64,000 bases of DNA from Bacteroidaceae bacterium (GTDB taxonomy: Bacteria; Bacteroidota; Bacteroidia; Bacteroidales; Bacteroidaceae): positions 16,119 to 80,118 of the forward strand of contig CABIXF010000016.1 of NCBI GenBank assembly GCA_902362595.1. Direction: 5' to 3'. The stretch's first letter is position 1. Every line of letters starts with the position of its first letter. Below the pieces are notes generated by a model. It saw only the letters and a list, made by a program, of their open reading frames with translations. It did not search any database and had not been told where the DNA came from. Below, piece by piece: positions 37,297 to 47,636 of the stretch. The position numbers and the translations under genes were made by a program.

Positions 37297-37304
37297 CAAA
37301 GATA
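37297..37304 (-). promoter_or_regulatory. -7 box of the miaA operon
   Basis: TATCTTTG on the minus strand, 26 bases before the miaA start. The -33 position reads TTGT. Confidence 0.55.
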
Positions 37305-37337
37305 ACCTTTTTCTGCACAACAAGCACGATTATGAGC

Positions 37338-37373
37338 AAAAAAAAGGCCGCCAGGAAAATCCTGACGGCCTTT
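37338..37373 (-). terminator. Intrinsic terminator after gapA
   Basis: GGCCG-CAGG and CCTG-CGGCC form a stem with one mismatch; on the minus strand a run of eight T follows. Confidence 0.85.
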
Positions 37374-37393
37374 GCTATATGGTTTTAAACTAA

Positions 37394-38416
<1,023 letters not shown>

Positions 38417-38508
38417 TTAAAGGTTTTATAATTGCTTTATAAACACTCACTCTTATTTGTAATCAAAGAGAAGTATTAAAATGTCATCTATTCCCCTTGA
38501 CTGCGATG

Positions 38509-38516
38509 CAAAAATA
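38509..38516 (-). promoter_or_regulatory. -7 box of gapA
   Basis: TATTTTTG on the minus strand, about 105 bases before the start, implying a long leader of roughly 95 bases. The -33 position is poor. Confidence 0.45.
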
Positions 38517-38645
38517 AGTATTTCTTTTTAAAGTCAATCAAGAAAGAGAAAAAAAATAATCAAAAAAAGTCGAGTTTTACACCTTATTTATATATATAGG
38601 CAGATTTTATTTCATTTTTACTTCAAAAAATGTCTATTTGCAATC

Positions 38646-39599
38646 TCAATATACCAAATTGACATTATCAATCCATAATTTATTGCCCGGTGATCCGATA
38701 AAAGCTCCTCCCATACTGGAAGTAAATTGCAGAATCAAGTGCGTAGGATGCTCATTTTCTCCAGCCCACCCCACTTCTTTGATCAACTTACTTTCTCCCT
38801 TACTATTACGGGCATAGTAGCCTCCCGCCCCCAGTTTCATCAAATCGGGCACATAACGCTTATCTTGTGTGATGTCTCCGTACATGATTTCATAAGTTGC
38901 TCCATTGTGCCAGTCCTGTGTCTGGCTATACTTTACGGCTACTGTACCCACACGTTTAGCAATAATATTTCCCTCAGCATCTTCCGTACGTTTCTGCAAC
39001 AAGCATACCATAATGGCACAATCCTTTCCTGGAATAGTAGCCTTCTTACTGAAGCCCGTTTGACGAATCCGGTTGGGTTCCCCCGACATCTGTACTTTAT
39101 AATCATACCGGACAGCTTTCGGACGAGATGTAAAGGGAAGTCCTGAATTCAAGGCCTTTTCTCCATCTTTGGTCCCAGTAATCGGTTCCTTCATATCACC
39201 TAAAAACATAGAACCTGATGCCAGCACCGTAATATTAACCATTCCCAGCACTTTTACACTTTCTATGTGGGTTTCAAGGCGGGCGCAATACCCATCCCCT
39301 CTTTTTTCCGGATATACACTAGTATTGGTCTTTACAATTCCCATTACTTTCGCCATCACATTTGAATTACCCCACGGAGAGCCTCCTTGATTTACATAAG
39401 CGACATTCCCGTCAATTTCTTTTGTGGGCCCCAGTTCATATAATAGTTTGGTATTTCCCCCAATGATACCAGATTCATGAATGCGCCGAGTCACCCATTC
39501 ATCCATATCACCATATTTAATCGGTACAACCTTCTCCTGCGCTTGCATAGCTAATGGCAATACAGCCAAAGCCCCACCTAAAATCCAATTCCACTTCAT
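38646..39599 (-). CDS. PCMD-domain secreted protein
   Basis: The 317-residue protein has a signal peptide (MKWNWILGGALAVLPLAMQA) and a body that looks like the putative carbohydrate metabolism domain (PCMD): YGDMDEWVTRRIHESGIIGG at the start and FIGSPGNKLWIDNVNLVY at the end, a beta-sandwich end typical of glycan-binding proteins. No catalytic residues can be named. An open extension of 13 codons upstream overlaps the promoter at 39628, so I use 39599. Its role is unknown. Confidence 0.75.
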   Translation of the reverse strand: MKWNWILGGALAVLPLAMQAQEKVVPIKYGDMDEWVTRRIHESGIIGGNTKLLYELGPTKEIDGNVAYVNQGGSPWGNSNVMAKVMGIVKTNTSVYPEKRGDGYCARLETHIESVKVLGMVNITVLASGSMFLGDMKEPITGTKDGEKALNSGLPFTSRPKAVRYDYKVQMSGEPNRIRQTGFSKKATIPGKDCAIMVCLLQKRTEDAEGNIIAKRVGTVAVKYSQTQDWHNGATYEIMYGDITQDKRYVPDLMKLGAGGYYARNSKGESKLIKEVGWAGENEHPTHLILQFTSSMGGAFIGSPGNKLWIDNVNLVY

Positions 39600-39627
39600 A
39601 GATATAATCCAAAATATTTTCAGTCGG

Positions 39628-39635
39628 CAAATATA
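39628..39635 (-). promoter_or_regulatory. -7 box of the PCMD gene, abutting the upstream terminator
   Basis: TATATTTG on the minus strand follows directly on the T-run of the preceding terminator (39636-39672), 28 bases before the start. The -33 region lies inside the terminator hairpin. Confidence 0.6.
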
Positions 39636-39672
39636 CAAAAAAAAGCGACCGTTATTATACGGTCGCTTTCAA
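39636..39672 (-). terminator. Intrinsic terminator after the SPOR lipoprotein
   Basis: GAAAGCGACCGT and ACGGTCGC(TTTC) form a stem around TATAATA-like loop sequence; on the minus strand a run of eight T follows. Confidence 0.9.
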
Positions 39673-39710
39673 TCCTAATATATGGGATAATAAATCTTAC
39701 CTATATCACA

Positions 39711-40199
39711 TTAATATACCCGATACAACAGCCAAGATCCCTGGAAATCCTCACGATTCGGATATTTTGCCTTGAATGCATCTTTTGCACGAACTGCTTC
39801 TTCTCTTGTATCGAAAGACTCAACAATTACACGATACATATTACGTTCTGCATTATACACCACCTTAGCATTGTATCCATCTCTGTCGAGCATGGTTTTC
39901 AAGCCATCTGCATTTGCTTTTACACCAAAACTTCCACAAACCACACTGTAAGCCTTCAATCCGTCACCTGAAACGAGTTCTACTTTTTCCTCGCGTACAG
40001 GAGCTGTAGAAACGACCGGAGCTGGAGCTGTTTCTACTGCAGGAGCTTCTGCCGGTGTCTCTGTAGCAGCTGATGCCTCAGCCAATTCTTGCTGTTTAGC
40101 CTTTTCATAAGCTTTCTTGTAAGCACTTTCACTTGATTTACAAGAAGAGAACGCTAGTGCAGTGCACAATGCCATTCCCATTACAACTACTTTCTTCAT
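39711..40199 (-). CDS. SPOR-domain lipoprotein
   Basis: The 162-residue protein has a lipoprotein signal (KKVVVMGMALCTALAFSSC), a helical Ala/Glu/Pro-rich linker (about 20-75) and a C-terminal SPOR domain (YSVVCGSFGVKANADGLKTM). SPOR domains bind peptidoglycan denuded of stem peptides at division sites. An outer-membrane-anchored cell-wall protein is likely. The start at 40199 places the signal peptide correctly and lies downstream of the -7 box TACCTTTG (40241-40248). Confidence 0.9.
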   Translation of the reverse strand: MKKVVVMGMALCTALAFSSCKSSESAYKKAYEKAKQQELAEASAATETPAEAPAVETAPAPVVSTAPVREEKVELVSGDGLKAYSVVCGSFGVKANADGLKTMLDRDGYNAKVVYNAERNMYRVIVESFDTREEAVRAKDAFKAKYPNREDFQGSWLLYRVY

Positions 40200-40240
40200 G
40201 TTATCTATACCAATTAGATGAATATTCAAATTATTTGTTG

Positions 40241-40248
40241 CAAAGGTA
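40241..40248 (-). promoter_or_regulatory. -7 box of the SPOR gene
   Basis: TACCTTTG on the minus strand, 41 bases before the start; no clear -33. Confidence 0.5.
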
Positions 40249-40353
40249 ACAATATAAAATCTGCCTGACTATTAAAATCAGTTAATTATACATTCCAAGC
40301 AACCCTGATGTGCATTTTTCAATAAAAAAAGAACAACTTATCAGGATTATTAT

Positions 40354-40361
40354 TAGATTTG
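40354..40361 (+). promoter_or_regulatory. -7 box of the YtxH cluster
   Basis: TAGATTTG, 29 bases before the start at 40391. Confidence 0.5.
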
Positions 40362-40390
40362 TAAAGTAATAACTTTTAAAAAGTAGATTT

Positions 40391-40594
40391 ATGAAAGCAT
40401 TAAGTATTGTAGCAGCATTCTTGGGCGGTGTTACTTTAGGAGCTGCAGCAGGCATTTTATTTGCCCCGGAAAAAGGTGAAGACACCCGTAGAAAAATTGC
40501 GGAAGTCCTTCGCAAAAAAGGAATTCGCTTGAATCGTGCTGAAATGGACGATTTAGTCGATCAAATAGCAGCCGAAGTAAAAGACGCTGAATAA
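40391..40594 (+). CDS. YtxH-type small membrane protein
   Basis: The 67-residue protein has one glycine/alanine-rich membrane segment (LGGVTLGAAAGILFAPEKG), the YtxH hallmark, and a charged helical tail. YtxH-like proteins are often stress-induced; the function is not known. It heads a short plus-strand cluster with a holin-like protein and a small soluble protein. Confidence 0.85.
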   Translation: MKALSIVAAFLGGVTLGAAAGILFAPEKGEDTRRKIAEVLRKKGIRLNRAEMDDLVDQIAAEVKDAE

Positions 40595-40608
40595 TTTGTC
40601 ATAAGTAT

Positions 40609-40647
40609 AAAGCAGGCTTTGGAGGAAAAGTCTGCTTTATATTTTTC
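40609..40647 (+). terminator. Possible attenuator/terminator after ytxH
   Basis: AAAGCAG (40609-40615) pairs with CTGCTTT (40632-40638), followed by ATATTTTTCCC. The weak T-run suggests partial termination before the next gene. Confidence 0.45.
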
Positions 40648-40666
40648 CCACTTATAATAATTGCTT

Positions 40667-41035
40667 ATGTTTGCAAACGATAAGAGCATTGACAATCTGG
40701 AATCTCTGTTTAAAGAAGTCCGGAAATATCTCGAACTGCAAGGCCAATATATAAAACTTGACTTAGTCGAAAAACTGACCATTTTGCTGTCTACCTTAAT
40801 CCTCATATTAATTATTATTATTTTAAGCATGATGGCCCTTTTCTATTTTTCATTCATGCTTGTCTATGCTTTGGCTCCGCTTGTTGGAAGCCTAATTGGA
40901 GGATATGCCATCATCGGAGGTGTAGTACTACTTATGGCCATACTAATTTACCGCATGCGCAAACAATGGATATTCCAGCCGATGGTGCATTTCCTGGCAC
41001 GGCTATTCCTTGATGAACCTACTTCAAAAGAATAA
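40667..41035 (+). CDS. Holin-superfamily-like (phage holin family) membrane protein
   Basis: The 122-residue protein has an N-terminal amphipathic helix (DNLESLFKEVRKYLELQGQYIKLDLVEK) and two membrane segments (about 40-62 and 70-95). This layout is annotated as 'phage holin family' (Holin-X) in many Bacteroidetes. There are no phage genes around it, so a housekeeping envelope role is more likely. ATG 40667 is used; an upstream in-frame TTG would add two residues. Confidence 0.75.
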   Translation: MFANDKSIDNLESLFKEVRKYLELQGQYIKLDLVEKLTILLSTLILILIIIILSMMALFYFSFMLVYALAPLVGSLIGGYAIIGGVVLLMAILIYRMRKQWIFQPMVHFLARLFLDEPTSKE

Positions 41036-41039
41036 AATA

Positions 41040-41300
41040 ATGAATGAAATAAAACCTTCTCCAAATTATAGTGTAGAAATAATCTCTCAACTGAGAGCCG
41101 AAAAGAAAAAAGAGTTGAGAGAGTCAAAAGAACGTATCCAGTTTCTGACACAAAGTTTATTTTCTCCTCAAAGAAGCAAAAATAAGATGGAGAACATGAT
41201 GCAGCACATCAACGCCGGAATAGCTGCTTACGACGGACTGCGAACCGGTATCATGATATTCCAACGCATTCACCATTTTTTTAACCGAAAGAAAAGATAA
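41040..41300 (+). CDS. Small conserved hypothetical protein
   Basis: The 86-residue basic protein has no membrane segment. It has a helical, charged middle (QLRAEKKKELRESKERIQFLTQSLF) and ends in a basic tail (FFNRKKR). I do not recognise a family. It starts 4 bases after the holin-like gene and ends 10 bases before the tricorn-like protease, so all are probably on one message. A cytoplasmic partner of the holin-like protein is possible, from context only. Confidence 0.65.
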   Translation: MNEIKPSPNYSVEIISQLRAEKKKELRESKERIQFLTQSLFSPQRSKNKMENMMQHINAGIAAYDGLRTGIMIFQRIHHFFNRKKR

Positions 41301-41310
41301 AAAATCACAC

Positions 41311-44300
41311 ATGAAAACAAAGTTACTTTTTGCTGCTCTTGCCGCATTTAGTGCTGCAGGAGCAGCAGAGAATCCGTTATGGATGCGCCATTGTGCCATT
41401 TCACCAGACGGAAATACCATTGCTTTTTGTTATAAAGGAGACATCTACACTGTGCCCTCAACTGGTGGAAATGCCCGACAACTAACGACCAATCAGTCCT
41501 ATGACACAAATCCAATATGGAGTCCAGACGGACAACAAATTGCCTTTGCCTCTGCCCGACAAGGAAGTTTAGACATTTACTTAATCTCCAAAGAGGGAGG
41601 AACCCCCAAAAGACTTACCACCCACTCCGGGAATGAATTGCCCGTTACTTTCACTGACAATGGGCATCTTTTGTTCAGAGCAAGTGTGATGCCGGATGCG
41701 ATAGACCTGTCCTTCCCGAGTTCCCAGTTTCCGCAAGTATATGAAGTCAACACCCAAGGAGGACGCCCCGTCCTGTATTCCTCTTTTCCCATGGAAGACA
41801 TCAGCGTGGCTAAAGATGGGACTACCCTGCTCTATCACGACCAAAAAGGCTACGAAGACCCTTGGCGCAAACATCATACTTCTTCCATTACACGCGACAT
41901 CTGGCTCAGCAAGGAAGACGTCAACCACCAGCGCACTTACCAGAAACTGACCTCCTTCAACGGAGAAGACCGCAACCCAGTATGGAGTGGCGACAACCAG
42001 TCGTTCTACTACCTGAGTGAAAAAGAAGGTTCGTTCAATGTATTCAAGCGCAACTTGGATGGGAGCAACGAAGTACAGCTGACCCACCATACCCAACACC
42101 CGGTACGTTTCCTGTCTGCCGCCCAGAACGGTTTGTTATGCTACGGCTACGACGGCGAAATCTATACGGTTAAAGAAGGGCAGTCTCCACAGAAAGTCAA
42201 CATCCGCATCGTGACAGACCAGACTGAAACGGAACTGGCTCACCAGATAAGAACCTCAGGGGCTACGGAAATCGCTGTTTCTCCCAATGGAAAAGAAGTG
42301 GCTTTCGTACTCCACGGAGATGTATTCGTCACTTCTACCGACTACAAAACCACCAAGCAAATCACAGATACCCCCGAACAGGAACGTAGCATAGATTTTT
42401 CTCCAGACGGACGGAGCATCGTATATGCCTCTGAACGGAATGGTATCTGGCAAGTTTATCAGTCTACCCTTACCGAAAAGGAAGAAAAATTATTCACTTA
42501 TGCGACCGGCATTAAGGAAGAACGGCTTACGCAAACGCAAATCGCCTCTTTCCAGCCCCAATATAGCCCAGACGGTAAGAAAGTAGCCTTCCTTGAAAAT
42601 CGTACGACTTTGCGCGTGCTCAACCTGAAAGACAAATCCGTATGCACCGCAATGGACGGGAAGTACGAATATTCTTACAGCGATGGGGACCAGTGGTTCC
42701 AATGGAGTCCCGACAGCCGCTGGCTGCTTTGCGGCTATATCGGTACAGGTGGATGGAATAACAGCGACGTGGCGTTAGTCAATGCTTCCGGCAATGGCGA
42801 AATCCACAACCTGACAGAAAGCGGATACAATGATTCCAACGCAAAATGGGTGCTGGACGGAAAAGCCATGATTTGGGAAAGCGATCGGGCAGGCTACAGA
42901 AGTCATGGAAGCTGGGGAGCGGAAAGTGATATCTATATCATGTTTTTTGACCTAGAAGCATACGAACGATTCCGCCTCAACAAGGAAGAACTTGCTTTGA
43001 TGGAAGAAAAAGAGCAACAAGATGATAAGAAGAAAGAGAAAAAGGAAAAATCAGAAAAAGAAAAAGCCATAAAACCACTTACCTTCGATTTGGAAAACTG
43101 TCGTGACCGTATTATTCGGTTAACTGTAAATTCTTCCCACTTGGGAGATGCTGTGCTCAGTCCGAAAGGTGACAAGCTCTACTACCAGGCTTCCTTTGAA
43201 GGTGGAGCCGATTTATGGGTACATGATTTAAAAGAACAAAAGACCGAACTATTGTTAAAAGGTATCGGATATGGCTCACTGACATGCGACAAAGAAAACA
43301 AACATATTTTTCTTTGCAGCAACGGGGGAATCAAAAAGATCAACCCAGACAAGCACCAGATTGAAAACGTCAACTTTGAAGCCTTATTCAATTATCGTCC
43401 ATTCAAAGAACGCGAATACATCTTCAATCATGTATGGCAACAAGTTCTCGATAAATTCTATGTTCCCGATCTACACGGCACAGACTGGAAATTTTATCGG
43501 GAAAGCTATGCGCGCTTCCTTCCACATATCAACAACAACTATGATTTTCAGGAAATGTTGAGTGAATTGTTGGGCGAACTGAACGGTTCACACACAGGAG
43601 CTCGATATGCCGCACCGGGAGCCACGCTATCTACCGCATGTTTAGGAGTCTTCTTTGACAATAAATATGAGGGAGATGGACTTAAAATTCAGGAAATCAT
43701 AGCTAAAGGACCGTTCGCTGTCAAGAAAACGGATGTTACCCCAGGATGCATCATTGAAAAAATTGATGGGCAACCAGTCTTGAAGGATATTGATTATTAT
43801 CCGATGCTGGAGGGAAAAGCAGGCAAAAATGTACAATTGACCATTTATAATCCGCAAAATGGCAAACGTTTCCAAACAACCATAAAAGCTATCACTACAG
43901 GACAACAAAACGAACTGCTTTACAAACGCTGGGTAAAGAGAAACGAAAAAATAGTTGAGAAACTGTCGGGAGGACGAATAGCCTACGTACATGTCAAAGG
44001 AATGGATAGTCCTAGTTTCCGTGAAGTATATAGCGAATTGTTAAGCGATCGCAACCGTAACAAAGAAGCTGTCATTGTAGATACCCGCCACAACGGAGGC
44101 GGATGGCTTCATGATGACTTGGCAACTTTATTGAGTGGAAAAGAATACCAACGGTTTGTCCCACGCGGGCAATACATCGGCAGCGACCCGTTCAATAAAT
44201 GGCTAAAACCTTCTTGTGTGATGGTTTGCGAAGACAACTACAGCAACGCCCACGGCTTCCCTTGGGTCTACAAGGAACTGAAAATTGGCAAACTGATTGG

Positions 44301-44547
44301 AACCCCCGTTCCAGGTACAATGACCGCCGTATGGTGGGAACGCCAAATTGACCCAACTATTGTGTTCGGCATTCCGCAGGTAGGCTGCATGGATATGCGT
44401 GGCCAATATATGGAAAACAAGCAATTGGAACCGGATATCAAAGTGTATAACACCCCTGAAAAATCTCTGAAGGGAGAAGACGAGCAACTGGAAGCTGCTA
44501 TCAAAGAAATGCTCAAAGAAGCAGATGCTTTAAAAAGCAAACAATAA
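41311..44547 (+). CDS. Secreted tricorn-like S41 peptidase with beta-propellers and PDZ domain
   Basis: The 1078-residue protein has a signal peptide (KTKLLFAALAAFSAAGA), PD40 repeats forming propellers (for example AISPDGNTIAF, PIWSPDGQQIAF, DFSPDGRSIVYAS), and a Lys/Glu-rich charged insert at about 555-590. A tricorn core, a PDZ domain (about 775-850) and a C-terminal TSPc domain follow. VDTRHNGGG (about 923) and NYSNAHGF with the likely catalytic Ser near 977 fit the S41B family. It probably degrades peptides in the periplasm. It follows the small envelope cluster by 10 bases and ends at a strong terminator. Confidence 0.93.
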   Translation: MKTKLLFAALAAFSAAGAAENPLWMRHCAISPDGNTIAFCYKGDIYTVPSTGGNARQLTTNQSYDTNPIWSPDGQQIAFASARQGSLDIYLISKEGGTPKRLTTHSGNELPVTFTDNGHLLFRASVMPDAIDLSFPSSQFPQVYEVNTQGGRPVLYSSFPMEDISVAKDGTTLLYHDQKGYEDPWRKHHTSSITRDIWLSKEDVNHQRTYQKLTSFNGEDRNPVWSGDNQSFYYLSEKEGSFNVFKRNLDGSNEVQLTHHTQHPVRFLSAAQNGLLCYGYDGEIYTVKEGQSPQKVNIRIVTDQTETELAHQIRTSGATEIAVSPNGKEVAFVLHGDVFVTSTDYKTTKQITDTPEQERSIDFSPDGRSIVYASERNGIWQVYQSTLTEKEEKLFTYATGIKEERLTQTQIASFQPQYSPDGKKVAFLENRTTLRVLNLKDKSVCTAMDGKYEYSYSDGDQWFQWSPDSRWLLCGYIGTGGWNNSDVALVNASGNGEIHNLTESGYNDSNAKWVLDGKAMIWESDRAGYRSHGSWGAESDIYIMFFDLEAYERFRLNKEELALMEEKEQQDDKKKEKKEKSEKEKAIKPLTFDLENCRDRIIRLTVNSSHLGDAVLSPKGDKLYYQASFEGGADLWVHDLKEQKTELLLKGIGYGSLTCDKENKHIFLCSNGGIKKINPDKHQIENVNFEALFNYRPFKEREYIFNHVWQQVLDKFYVPDLHGTDWKFYRESYARFLPHINNNYDFQEMLSELLGELNGSHTGARYAAPGATLSTACLGVFFDNKYEGDGLKIQEIIAKGPFAVKKTDVTPGCIIEKIDGQPVLKDIDYYPMLEGKAGKNVQLTIYNPQNGKRFQTTIKAITTGQQNELLYKRWVKRNEKIVEKLSGGRIAYVHVKGMDSPSFREVYSELLSDRNRNKEAVIVDTRHNGGGWLHDDLATLLSGKEYQRFVPRGQYIGSDPFNKWLKPSCVMVCEDNYSNAHGFPWVYKELKIGKLIGTPVPGTMTAVWWERQIDPTIVFGIPQVGCMDMRGQYMENKQLEPDIKVYNTPEKSLKGEDEQLEAAIKEMLKEADALKSKQ

Positions 44548-44566
44548 TCTGATGTTCCCAATCTAC

Positions 44567-44609
44567 AAAAACGGAGAAAGACGCATCTCGTATCTTTCCC
44601 CGTTTTTTC
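44567..44609 (+). terminator. Intrinsic terminator after the tricorn-like gene
   Basis: AAAACGG-GAAAGA pairs with TCTTTC-CCGTTTT, followed by TTTT. Confidence 0.85.
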
Positions 44610-44620
44610 TGAATAACCTG

Positions 44621-45841
44621 TCACTCCACAGCTTTTTTCCCTTCATTCAATCGTTTCAACCTCATTAGAGCCTCAATATAATAGTAATCAGCGTAAATGA
44701 TAGAAGCATCTACTTCCGACTTTGCGGGCCAATGTCCGGTGGAATGCAATAAAAAAGCTACATTTTTCTCACGCGACTGATATTTCTCAGAACTCAAGCT
44801 ACACAACATCTTTTCCGCAACTTTTTTGTATTTCTCCCCTTTCCCATTACCATAAAAGTCTGACAATTCTAATAAAGCTGAAGCTACCACACAGGCCGCA
44901 GAAGCATCTCTTGGCGCATCTGGTATATCCGGAGCATTAAAATCCCAGTAGGGAACATAGTCTTCCGGCAAGTTCTTCAGATATACGTCCACTACTTTTT
45001 CTACAAAATCCAAGTATTTAGGATTACCTGTCTCACGGAATACAACCGTATAACCGTAGATAGCCCACGCTTGTCCACGTGCCCACATCGATCCATCGGT
45101 ATATCCCTGATGCGTACATTTCTTAATGCAATTCCCACTTACCGTATCATAAACAGCCACATGATAGGAAGAATAATCTGATCGAAACTGATTCTCCATG
45201 GTCTTATCTGCATGAGAGACCGCCATATCAAACAGGCGCCTGTCTCCACCGTTACGTGCAGCCCAAAAAAGCATTTCCAAGTTAATCATATTATCCATAA
45301 TAGTATTATGTCCACCTAGCATTTTCACGTTGCGGGGCCAGGACAGAATCGTACCCACTTTCGGATTGAACAAAGTAGCTAACGAATCGGCCGTCGCAAT
45401 AATCACATCCCGATATACGGGATTGTGTGTCAGACGATAACCATTCCCATAACTACAAAACACCAGGAAACCCAAATCATGATCGTATGCAGGAATCCTT
45501 GAAAAAAGTTCCAGCGACTCCGTATATTTCTCAGCCAGCATCCGAATCGTATCATTCTGAGTTGCTTCGTAATCATACCACAAAATTCCCGGCCAAAATC
45601 CACCCGTCCATTCTTCCCGAGACACCTTTTTGCAGTTCCAGAACCGCTCCCCAGCCAAAATATTACGTGGTTCCATGGTATAATCAGGTTCCCCATCTTT
45701 TTCCAACTCACTCAACGCACGATGTATCTGCATGTCACAATAAGTCAATTCCTTATCTACATCCAACTTCTTAGTCTTATCCACGGCACAGGAAGCAAAT
45801 ACCATAACTCCTATACCCAAAAACAGATGTTTAATCTTCAT
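44621..45841 (-). CDS. GH88 unsaturated glucuronyl hydrolase, lipoprotein
   Basis: The 406-residue protein has a lipoprotein signal (GVMVFASC, Cys 18) and an (alpha/alpha)6 fold. By comparison with known unsaturated glucuronyl hydrolases, the two key Asp residues are D122 (YDHDLGF) and D183 (IMDNMINLEM). These enzymes remove the 4,5-unsaturated uronic acid left by polysaccharide lyases. It forms a minus-strand group with GH43 (14 bases upstream) and GH97. No lyase is present in the window, so the source glycan is unknown. Confidence 0.92.
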   Translation of the reverse strand: MKIKHLFLGIGVMVFASCAVDKTKKLDVDKELTYCDMQIHRALSELEKDGEPDYTMEPRNILAGERFWNCKKVSREEWTGGFWPGILWYDYEATQNDTIRMLAEKYTESLELFSRIPAYDHDLGFLVFCSYGNGYRLTHNPVYRDVIIATADSLATLFNPKVGTILSWPRNVKMLGGHNTIMDNMINLEMLFWAARNGGDRRLFDMAVSHADKTMENQFRSDYSSYHVAVYDTVSGNCIKKCTHQGYTDGSMWARGQAWAIYGYTVVFRETGNPKYLDFVEKVVDVYLKNLPEDYVPYWDFNAPDIPDAPRDASAACVVASALLELSDFYGNGKGEKYKKVAEKMLCSLSSEKYQSREKNVAFLLHSTGHWPAKSEVDASIIYADYYYIEALMRLKRLNEGKKAVE

Positions 45842-45855
45842 ATTTCATAATATTT

Positions 45856-47508
45856 TTATTTCTCCACATGAAACCAGTCAATATCTACCCATCCACGTTC
45901 TTCTCCATAAGGAGTCACACTGAACATCCCCATTTTAGCACCAATCCATTTTCCTTGGCGAGCCTTGAATACAGATCCAATTTCCACAAAACGCTTCCCA
46001 TCCAAGCTATAACTAAAACGACATAATGCATCCTTCCCAACATGTAGCCTGATATAAATTTCACGTTCATAATTCGGATATATTCCTGCATCAAATTTAC
46101 GGCTCGGAGATAATTGTGCCAGCATAAGAACTTGTTCTGGACTTCCTTGTTCCGCGTCCTTGCATATTCCTTGTTTCAGAACAAAATTCTCACCCTGTTT
46201 TTCTAGTCCCAACCATGTATAATCCCATCCCATCACAATCATACCTGAAAGTTGCCCATCCATCTTGGCTGAAATTTTTAACTTGGCAGTTGCTGTAAAT
46301 TCTTCTGCCGGAAACTTCTGCAACAACAGATTAGGAACTTCCCAGAAATTCTTAAAATCTTTCGACAATTCATGACCATAAATACGCATGTAGCCCATAT
46401 TAGTCGTAAAACCAAATATGTCTTGATAGTTGGCATGCCATTCCCACTGTAGTCCCAGTTTGCGAGAATCAAATTCATCACTTTCAACCGGCGTTTCTAT
46501 AGGATACACCCTCTCGGTTGCAGGTTTATGATATCGACTGACAGGTTCGCCACATCCATCACCATCTTTATCCAAGCCAATGACAGGCCAGTCTTCTTTC
46601 CACACCATCGGATTCAGATGCAGCACACGGCCATAAGCTCCTTTATCCTGAAAATGCAAAAACCAGGATTCCCCATACGGGGTATCTACCCAGCCTCCCT
46701 GATGCGGTCCGTTTATATCAGTCTTACCCTGCGCCATCACAATCCTCGTTTCATAAGGACCATACACATTTTTTGAACGCATCACCAATTGCCATCCAGA
46801 GACCACGCCGCCAGCCGGAGCAAAAATGTAATAATACCCGTTCCGCTTATAAAATTTGGCTCCCTCTACCGTATGATTCACTCCGTCATTTCCATCAAAC
46901 ACCAATACCGGCTCTGAGATAACGGCTGTACCTTCTTTGTTCAACTCACAGACCGTCAGAATACTGTTAAATTTAGCCCGGCTTCCAGCCCATGCATGCG
47001 CCAAATAAACTTTGCCATCATCATCCCACAACGGACAAGGATCAATCATCCCTTTTCCAGCTTTTACCAGTATCGGTTTCTCCCATTCCCCATACGGGTC
47101 ACGAGTCTTTACCATGAAAATTCCAAAATCCGGATCTCCCCAATAAATATAATATACACCTTCATGAAAACGAATGGAAGGAGCCCACACGCCTTTTCCG
47201 TGACGAACTTCATTAAAGTACGCTACCGGCTCCAGCTGTTTCAATGCATAATTAACAATTTTCCAATTCACCAGGTCTTTGGAATGTAGAATAGGCAACC
47301 CTGGTGTACAGTTAAAGCTAGAAGCTGTAAGAAAATACTCCCCATCTACCGCACAGACATCAGGATCTGAATAATCAGCATGCAACACAGGATTATGATA
47401 CATTCCATTTCCTTCATCTGCCACCCATACTTGTGAACGATATTGCGCCATTCCGGATTGCAACATTCCAGCCCACCACAAACCAACTATAAGAAACAAT
47501 TTTTTCAT
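45856..47508 (-). CDS. GH43 family glycosidase with C-terminal beta-sandwich
   Basis: The 550-residue protein has a signal peptide, a five-bladed propeller with the GH43 triad D48 (YSDPDV), D156 (GMIDPCPLWDDDGK) and E215 (NHTVEGAKFY), and a C-terminal beta-sandwich of about 200 residues (from about 345). GH43 enzymes are mostly beta-xylosidases, alpha-L-arabinofuranosidases or galactosidases; the architecture points to an exo-acting enzyme of the GH43_12-like kind. It lies between GH88 and GH97 on the same strand. Confidence 0.92.
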   Translation of the reverse strand: MKKLFLIVGLWWAGMLQSGMAQYRSQVWVADEGNGMYHNPVLHADYSDPDVCAVDGEYFLTASSFNCTPGLPILHSKDLVNWKIVNYALKQLEPVAYFNEVRHGKGVWAPSIRFHEGVYYIYWGDPDFGIFMVKTRDPYGEWEKPILVKAGKGMIDPCPLWDDDGKVYLAHAWAGSRAKFNSILTVCELNKEGTAVISEPVLVFDGNDGVNHTVEGAKFYKRNGYYYIFAPAGGVVSGWQLVMRSKNVYGPYETRIVMAQGKTDINGPHQGGWVDTPYGESWFLHFQDKGAYGRVLHLNPMVWKEDWPVIGLDKDGDGCGEPVSRYHKPATERVYPIETPVESDEFDSRKLGLQWEWHANYQDIFGFTTNMGYMRIYGHELSKDFKNFWEVPNLLLQKFPAEEFTATAKLKISAKMDGQLSGMIVMGWDYTWLGLEKQGENFVLKQGICKDAEQGSPEQVLMLAQLSPSRKFDAGIYPNYEREIYIRLHVGKDALCRFSYSLDGKRFVEIGSVFKARQGKWIGAKMGMFSVTPYGEERGWVDIDWFHVEK

Positions 47509-47636
47509 TCACCTTCCTCTTTTAATAAAAAATAGAAAACAATCTTTACCAAGAAAAATTCCAATACTCAAAAATCCATTTACCTAAACTAATACGAATC
47601 ATTTCTTCATTCTACCTAAAAAGACAAGATAAATAT

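Noticed and set aside
40667..41300. Prophage remnant because of a 'holin'
   Set aside because: No other phage gene is near; YtxH and holin-like membrane proteins form a common chromosomal envelope cluster in Bacteroidetes.
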